Assembly (NCBI GenBank): GCA_934489015.1
Contig: CAKSSN010000001.1
Span: 186,001 to 250,000, forward strand
Direction: 5' to 3'
Source of the DNA: an uncultured Clostridia bacterium
GTDB lineage: Bacteria > Bacillota > Clostridia > UBA1381
Length of the DNA stretch: 64,000 bases
The position numbers and the translations under genes were made by a program. Positions 59,483-64,000 of the stretch are shown one piece after another. A model generated the notes under the pieces. It was not told the origin of the DNA and did not search any database. It worked only from the letters and a program-made list of their open reading frames with translations. Positions within the stretch are counted from its first letter, which is position 1, and each line of letters starts with the position of its first letter.

Positions 59483-60076
59483 ATGGCTAAAAATACGCAG
59501 CCCGTTTTAAAAAGATGTAAGACTTTGGGCATAGAGCCGACTGTTATGGGTATTGACAAATCGTCAAACAGAAACCCGAAGCAGAGCAGAAAAAAGCAGA
59601 GCGGATACGGTATGCAGCTTACTGAAAAGCAGAAGGTTAAGTTCATATACGGTGTTTTGGAAAAGCAGTTCAGAAAATACTATGTAATGGCAACAAAAAG
59701 ACAGGGTATTACAGGTTCAATGCTTCTTCAAATTCTCGAATCCCGTTTGGACAACGTAGTTTTCCGTTTGGGACTCGCTAACACGAGAAGAGAAGCAAGA
59801 CAGATTGTAAATCACGGTCATATTCTTGTAAACGGTCATAGAGTTGACATCCCGTCATTCCTCGTTAAGCAAGGCGACGTAATTACGGTTAAAGAGAAAA
59901 CCAGGAACTCTGACAGAATGAAGGATATTGTTGAGGCAAATTCTTCAAGAGGAATTCCCAAGTGGTTAGACATGGATAAGAATACGCTTACAGGTAAGGT
60001 TGTTCGTCTGGCTGAGAGAGAAGACATTGATTTCGACGTTCAGGAACACTTAATCGTTGAGTTGTATTCTAAATAA
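59483..60076 (+). CDS. rpsD: 30S ribosomal protein S4
   Basis: A 197-residue primary 16S-rRNA-binding protein; S4 also represses the alpha operon in E. coli and rpsD in Bacillus. The S4 RNA-binding domain is at about 88-150 (LESRLDNVVFRLGLANTRREARQIVNHGHI). The N-terminal zinc cysteines found in some S4 proteins are missing except one Cys, so it is a zinc-free form. AGGAGG upstream. Confidence 0.97.
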   Translation: MAKNTQPVLKRCKTLGIEPTVMGIDKSSNRNPKQSRKKQSGYGMQLTEKQKVKFIYGVLEKQFRKYYVMATKRQGITGSMLLQILESRLDNVVFRLGLANTRREARQIVNHGHILVNGHRVDIPSFLVKQGDVITVKEKTRNSDRMKDIVEANSSRGIPKWLDMDKNTLTGKVVRLAEREDIDFDVQEHLIVELYSK

Positions 60077-60139
60077 TAAATACATGTTACCCTCGGTAAG
60101 TGGATATATATACATGATTGTCAGAAGGAGGGTTCTCGA

Positions 60140-61090
60140 ATGATTGAAATGGAAAAGCCCAGAATAGAACGTGAAGAGTTGGATATTGAAAAGGGATACG
60201 GCCGCTTTAGCATGACAGACCTTGAAAGAGGTTATGCTATAACAATAGGTAACTCCCTTAGAAGAATTTTGCTTTCTTCACTTCCCGGAGCCGCTGTAAC
60301 TTCCATAAAGGTTGAGGGCGTACAGCATGAATTTTCAACTGTTCCGGGTGTGACTGAGGATATAACCGAGATTATACTGAACTTAAAGCAGCTTGCGGTT
60401 AAGCTGCATTGTGACGTACCGAAGACAGTGATTATAGAAGCAAAGGGAGCTTGCGAAATTACGGCAGGAGATATAAAGTGCGATGACGAGGTTGAAATTT
60501 TCAACCCCGACTTGCACATTGCAACTCTCAACGAGGACGCAAATCTTTATATGGAAATAACGCTTCAAAGAGGCAGAGGCTATGTTTCTGCCGAGAAGAA
60601 TAAGGCTGCAATGCAGGCTGCAATCGGCGTTATTCCCGTTGACTCTATATACACGCCTGTAAAAAAGGTGAACTACACCGTTGAAAATGTCAGAAGCGGA
60701 CAGTATCTTGACCGTGAAAAGCTGACTGTTGAGGTGTGGACTGATAAAACAACAAAGCCGGATGAAGCAGTCAGCCTTGCTGCAAAGCTTATGAATGATT
60801 TGCTCAGAATGTTTGTTGATTTGTCGGAAGAGGCAAAGGACAGAGAGGTTATTGTTGAGCGTGAGGTAACAAAGAAGGAAAAGGTTCTTGAAATGACTAT
60901 TGAGGAGCTTGATCTTTCTGTTCGTTCTTACAATTGCCTTAAGCGCGCAGGCATTAATACGGTTGAGGATCTTACAAATAAGTCCGAAGAGGACATGATG
61001 AAGGTAAGAAATCTTGGTAAGAAGTCGCTTGAAGAAGTTATAAACAAATTATTAGGCTTAGGTCTTATTCTCAAAAAGGAAGAGGACTAA
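60140..61090 (+). CDS. rpoA: DNA-directed RNA polymerase subunit alpha
   Basis: A 316-residue subunit that starts polymerase assembly. The N-terminal dimer domain has LERGYAITIGNSLRRILLSSLPG near residue 30. The C-terminal domain, which binds UP elements and activators, has LSVRSYNCLKRAGINTVEDL and the helix-hairpin-helix RNLGKKSLEEV. AGAAGGAGGG precedes the ATG. Confidence 0.99.
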   Translation: MIEMEKPRIEREELDIEKGYGRFSMTDLERGYAITIGNSLRRILLSSLPGAAVTSIKVEGVQHEFSTVPGVTEDITEIILNLKQLAVKLHCDVPKTVIIEAKGACEITAGDIKCDDEVEIFNPDLHIATLNEDANLYMEITLQRGRGYVSAEKNKAAMQAAIGVIPVDSIYTPVKKVNYTVENVRSGQYLDREKLTVEVWTDKTTKPDEAVSLAAKLMNDLLRMFVDLSEEAKDREVIVEREVTKKEKVLEMTIEELDLSVRSYNCLKRAGINTVEDLTNKSEEDMMKVRNLGKKSLEEVINKLLGLGLILKKEED

Positions 61091-61119
61091 AAGCTATTAA
61101 CGGTAAGGAGGTACTATAA

Positions 61120-61482
61120 ATGCCGGGAACAAGAAAGCTCGGTCGCCCGACCGATCAGAGAAGAGCTATGCTCAGAAATCTTGTTACAAGCTTCCTCGAA
61201 ACAGGCAGAATAGAAACTACTGTTACAAGAGCTAAGGAAACAAGAAGCATGGCAGAAAAAATGATTACACTTGCAAAGAAGGCAAAGGCTGACAGCTCAG
61301 TAAGTCTTCATTGCCGCCGTCAGGCTCTTGAGTATATAACAAAAGAGGACGTTGTAACAAAGGTATTCAGTGAGTATGCTGATAAGTATGCTGACAGAAA
61401 CGGCGGATACACAAGAATTTATCAAATAGGTCCACGTCGTGGTGATAGCGCACCGATGGCAATATTGGAGCTTGTTGATTAA
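61120..61482 (+). CDS. rplQ: 50S ribosomal protein L17
   Basis: A 120-residue protein at the tunnel exit, last of the cluster. GRPTDQRRAMLRNLVTSFLETGRIETTVTRAKE identifies it. AAGGAGG is upstream. After the stop there is only a weak inverted repeat (ACAGGGG/CCCCTGT at 61498-61539) without a T run, so no clear terminator is seen. The usual ecfA/ecfT/truA genes do not follow. Confidence 0.98.
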   Translation: MPGTRKLGRPTDQRRAMLRNLVTSFLETGRIETTVTRAKETRSMAEKMITLAKKAKADSSVSLHCRRQALEYITKEDVVTKVFSEYADKYADRNGGYTRIYQIGPRRGDSAPMAILELVD

Positions 61483-61566
61483 TAAAATATCTGTTATACA
61501 GGGGCGGTTTGATAAAATTAACATACTTCCCCTGTAAATTAAGCCAAGCTTTGTGTATTTGCATTA

Positions 61567-61595
61567 TTGCATTTTGGATTAAAATGTGATATAAT
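61567..61595 (+). promoter_or_regulatory. Promoter of rplS
   Basis: TTGCAT (61567-61572), 17-bp spacer, TATAAT (61590-61595). It allows rplS to be expressed apart from the alpha operon. Confidence 0.75.
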
Positions 61596-61602
61596 AGATA
61601 AA

Positions 61603-61667
61603 AGAAAAACGGTCCTCTGCCTTAAGGTCGGCACGAACGTTTGTATTATGAGAGGAGAGCATTTGTG
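61603..61667 (+). promoter_or_regulatory. Short rplS leader, possible L19 autoregulatory element
   Basis: About 65 nt between the TATAAT and the rplS ATG, with GGTCCTCTGC and GGTCGGCACG, which could form short pairs with nearby bases. Many Bacillota have a known L19 leader upstream of rplS; the similarity here is only positional, not proven. Confidence 0.4.
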
Positions 61668-62018
61668 ATGAATAAACAGGAAATCATTGACGCTTTGACA
61701 AAAGACCAAATAAGAACCGATTTGCCTGAGCTCGTTGTTGGTAACAACGTAAAGGTATATCAGAAAATTAAGGAAGGTAACCGCGAAAGAGTTCAGATGT
61801 TCGAGGGTACTATAATTAAGAAGCAGGGCGGCGGAATCGGTGCAACATTTACGGTAAGACGTATTTCTTACGGTGTAGGTGTTGAAAAAACATGGCTTGT
61901 AAACTCACCTAACATTGAGAAAATTGAAGTATCGAGAAAAGGTAAAGTTCGCAGAAGCAAGCTTTATTATATCCGTAAAAGAGTCGGTAAGGCTGCTAAG
62001 GTTAAGGAAAGAATATAA
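61668..62018 (+). CDS. rplS: 50S ribosomal protein L19
   Basis: A 116-residue protein at the subunit interface. VGNNVKVYQKIKEGNRERVQMFEGTII and the C-terminal RRSKLYYIRKRVGKAAKVKER are typical. ATG 61668 has AGAGGAGAG 8-17 nt upstream; the longer frame from 61641 includes the ribosome binding site. A strong terminator follows. Confidence 0.98.
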   Translation: MNKQEIIDALTKDQIRTDLPELVVGNNVKVYQKIKEGNRERVQMFEGTIIKKQGGGIGATFTVRRISYGVGVEKTWLVNSPNIEKIEVSRKGKVRRSKLYYIRKRVGKAAKVKERI

Positions 62019-62070
62019 CCTTTCGGATTTTTTAAAGCAGCATTTTCGGCTGCCAAACAATAAAATGATA

Positions 62071-62102
62071 AAAACAGCTCTTGAATTTCAGAGCTGTTTT
62101 TT
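62071..62102 (+). terminator. Rho-independent terminator after rplS
   Basis: AAAACAGCTCT (62071-62081) pairs with AGAGCTGTTTT (62090-62100), followed by TT. It closes the rplS transcript. From here to 62268 only AT-rich sequence is seen, with no supported gene. Confidence 0.9.
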
Positions 62103-62268
62103 CCGTATACATGGCATTTAACCCGGCGGCAAAAGTTCGTTATCGGATTGGGCACAGTCTGCCGAAAACAAAAGAATTTGATATTTTTTTCTGCCGAGTG
62201 CACAGGCGTAAAAACGGAGAAATCCTTGAAATTTATAAAATTTATTAAGCTAAAAAGAGGCGAAGGTA

Positions 62269-62834
62269 ATGAGTATATATACAGTAACATTTTTAATAAC
62301 GATGTTTGTTATCCTTATTACAGCTGTTGATGTAAAAACAAACCGTCTTATTTTCAAGGACAATCAATATGAAATTTATACTGTATGTATAGTCATTTTT
62401 ACCACAAGACTTCTCAACCGCAGATGCATCAAGAGAAATACCGAAAATATGAAATCTCCGGCGTGCGTGCTGTTCTTCGATGTTAATAATTTTAAATCCA
62501 TAAATGATACTTTTGGTCATAGCGAGGGTGATAATTGCCTGTCAGCTGTTGCAAGCAAAATAATGTCGGTATACGGTAGGTTTGGATATTGCTATAGGAT
62601 CGGCAGAGATGAGTTTTGTGTTATGATACATAAAAATTTAGATGCGTTGATGCGTTAAATCGTCAGTTTTCGGAGCTTGCAGATGAGCTTTGCGATAAGT
62701 ACGGTGATATATTTGGGGTATCAATAGGCTATGCTTATTATGATGAAACAAAAGCTGATATTGCTGATGTTTTGAAAGAAGCCGATGATATGATGTATGA
62801 AGAGAAAAAGAATAAAGGAGCAATTAAAAGATAA
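62269..62834 (+). pseudogene. GGDEF-domain diguanylate-cyclase-like gene, frame broken by an 8-bp duplication
   Basis: The frame from ATG 62269 encodes one membrane helix (YTVTFLITMFVILITAV), then a GGDEF start (LFFDVNNFKSINDTFGHSEGDNC) and the active-site region RIGRDEFCVMIH, and stops at 62658 after KNLDALMR. The rest of the GGDEF domain (FSELADELCDKYGDIFGVSIGYAYY... to EAMMYEEKK) continues in another frame up to TAA 62832-62834. A tandem GATGCGTT GATGCGTT at 62641-62656 causes the shift; one copy less restores a continuous domain (about 180 residues). The signature is GRDEF, not GGDEF, so cyclase activity is doubtful. ATG 62269 follows GAGGCGAAGG. Confidence 0.85.
62641..62656 (+). repeat. 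8-bp tandem duplication inside the GGDEF gene
   Basis: GATGCGTT occurs twice with no gap. Its removal reconnects the two frames (HKNLDALNRQFSELADEL). It is the direct cause of the premature stop at 62656-62658. Confidence 0.9.
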
Positions 62835-63112
62835 GTGCAATACGGGTTAATTCCTTATTTTATGTAAACCTAAAATTTGATTACAAAACAATGATATTTT
62901 TATTGGCTGATAGCCGAATTTAGCTTACAGTCTATAGTTATGACTTTTTCTTTCAGAGAAAAATAAAACGCCTGTCTTTATTTATAGGTGTTTACTTAAT
63001 AAATTGATAAACTAATTATTAAGGCACGTTTTATGCGCATTAATATCATTTATTTTAAGAATGATTAAAGGCTTTAAACGTCGAAAATATGATAAAATCA
63101 TACTTTGGTATG

Positions 63113-63141
63113 ATGACAAACGCTTTTATATATGGTATAAT
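63113..63141 (+). promoter_or_regulatory. Promoter of the STAND ATPase gene
   Basis: ATGACA (63113-63118), 17-bp spacer, TATAAT (63136-63141). It lies about 30 bp before the ribosome binding site AAGGAAGTGA. The rest of 62835-63112 is AT-rich, with nothing else recognised. Confidence 0.7.
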
Positions 63142-63166
63142 CAAAGTACGGACAGTGAGAAAGGAA

Positions 63167-64000
63167 GTGATTTCGCTGAATAAAACAGCAGTAATAAATC
63201 CGCAGATATATGATAAATTTCAAAGCTTTACTGAAAGCGGCAGAGTGATTTTTTTTGAAGCGCCGTGCGGCTTCGGGAAAACAACCGTAGCAAAGGCTCT
63301 TTTGAAAAATATGCATAAGCGCGTAAGGGAGGTTCAGGCAGACGAGGCGAACTTTGAGGAAATAGCAAAGGAAAAGGCATGGGACGTGCTTTTTTGCGAA
63401 GATATGCAGCAGCTTCAAAGCGATGATGATTATCATGCGCTGTGCTCGCTTATCAGAAATAATCCGGATAAAAGATTTGTTCTCACAAGTCGCGGAACAA
63501 TTTCGGGCGAACTTATACCGTTTCGCATATCGGGGTTGCTTATTGAGGTAAATGAGGATGAGTTTTTTTTCACAAGACAGCTTGCGGCCGAATATTTTGA
63601 AAAACGCGGTATTTCGCTTTCCGAAACCGCGCTTAACTCTGCAATGAAAAAGACCTTAGGTTATCCTCTTGCTCTTGAAATGGTAGCGGAGCGCATGGCT
63701 GACGGAGCGCCGTATAACCAAAAAATGAACGAAGATATTTTGCATAGCCTTTACGTTTATTATGATGAAATGATTTTTCGCAGATTTAGTCTGACGATAA
63801 GGCGGTTTTTAATGGAGCTTGCGCCGTTTGACGAGTTTGATACGGAGCTTGCAAAAATGGTGAGCGGCGATGCAGACGCCGGGAAAATAATAACATACCT
63901 TGAAAGATACAGCCGCATGATTAAAACAAACGGTGCGGATAATTATTATTTTTGGCCGATATTCCGCCGCTTTCTGATGTGGGAGCAGGACAGAAGCTAT
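63167..64000 (+). CDS. MalT/LuxR-type STAND ATPase regulator (3' end missing)
   Basis: An open frame runs off the window end. After TAVINPQIYDKF comes Walker A EAPCGFGKTT (about residues 28-37), then Walker-B-like WDVLFCEDMQQL, FVLTSRGTIS (the STAND TSR motif) and YPLALEMVAERM. This is the NTPase part of MalT-like proteins, which end in a LuxR-type HTH; that part is beyond the window. The start is uncertain: the Shine-Dalgarno AAGGAAGTGATT fits CTG 63176 (8 nt spacing), while GTG 63167 lies inside it. Confidence 0.8.
   Translation, partial: MISLNKTAVINPQIYDKFQSFTESGRVIFFEAPCGFGKTTVAKALLKNMHKRVREVQADEANFEEIAKEKAWDVLFCEDMQQLQSDDDYHALCSLIRNNPDKRFVLTSRGTISGELIPFRISGLLIEVNEDEFFFTRQLAAEYFEKRGISLSETALNSAMKKTLGYPLALEMVAERMADGAPYNQKMNEDILHSLYVYYDEMIFRRFSLTIRRFLMELAPFDEFDTELAKMVSGDADAGKIITYLERYSRMIKTNGADNYYFWPIFRRFLMWEQDRSY

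Noticed and set aside
61498..61539. Terminator after rplQ
   Set aside because: The inverted repeat ACAGGGG/CCCCTGT has a long loop and no T run, so it is too weak to call.
1..64000. CRISPR array, prophage, insertion sequence or integron
   Set aside because: No repeated spacer pattern, transposase, integrase or phage structural gene was seen on either strand.

Overview
The window comes from a low-to-mid GC Gram-positive bacterium of the class Clostridia (Bacillota). The evidence is strong AGGAGG-type ribosome binding sites, TTGACA/TATAAT promoters with 17-bp spacing, the nusA-ylxR-ylxQ-infB-rbfA-nrnA-truB-ribF order, an S10-spc-alpha cluster with a KOW-protein gene between map and infA, RNase Y, a PRD-type PTS regulator, S-layer homology (SLH) domains and LplABC-type carbohydrate import. 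The abundance of SLH, copper-amine-oxidase-N and discoidin-type surface modules suggests a gut, polysaccharide-using lineage (Oscillospirales/Monoglobales-like), but the genus cannot be fixed from the sequence. No phage, IS element or CRISPR array was seen.

Layout. 1-7278: translation operon from nusA (5' end outside the window) to ribF. 7263-12799: glmU, pth and mfd; glmU has an unusual structured leader. 12903-14929: ribonuclease Y (rny, minus strand) behind a 230-nt structured leader, divergent from a small HTH-protein gene. 15601-16981: a cysteine desulfurase and a DUF3343 (Se/S carrier-like) gene on the minus strand. 17177-17473: a small tail-anchored protein. 17568-25700: a self-contained fructose-type PTS operon with PRD regulator, HPr, Enzyme I, separate EIIA, EIIB and EIIC, and two class II ketose-bisphosphate aldolases. 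25767-27193: a PRK06851-like ATPase and tRNA-Ser(UGA).

27468-45171 is the accessory region and looks like a surface-polysaccharide utilisation locus. A membrane-bound AraC-family regulator is followed by an LplB/LplC/LplA-type ABC importer, two paralogous secreted proteins that join a short pectate-lyase-like N-terminal module to a GH99/WbsX-like barrel, a secreted triple-discoidin protein without a catalytic domain, two large SLH proteins and a sugar-phosphate-isomerase-like TIM barrel. I infer that the surface proteins bind and cut a glycan, the importer takes up the products, and the AraC protein senses it; the substrate is unknown.

45312-61482 is the complete S10-spc-alpha ribosomal protein cluster (rpsJ to rplQ, with secY, adk, map, infA and rpoA), with an attenuator-like leader and structured intergenic RNAs. 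rplS follows with its own promoter. The end holds a diguanylate-cyclase-like gene broken by an 8-bp tandem duplication and the 5' part of a MalT/LuxR-type STAND ATPase gene.

The best candidates for something undescribed are: (1) a matching structured leader in front of both glmU and ptsI, in which one segment can form either a pseudoknot or a hairpin next to the ribosome binding site; (2) the structured rny leader; (3) the paired GH99-like surface proteins and their locus; and (4) the 8-bp duplication that switches off the GGDEF gene.
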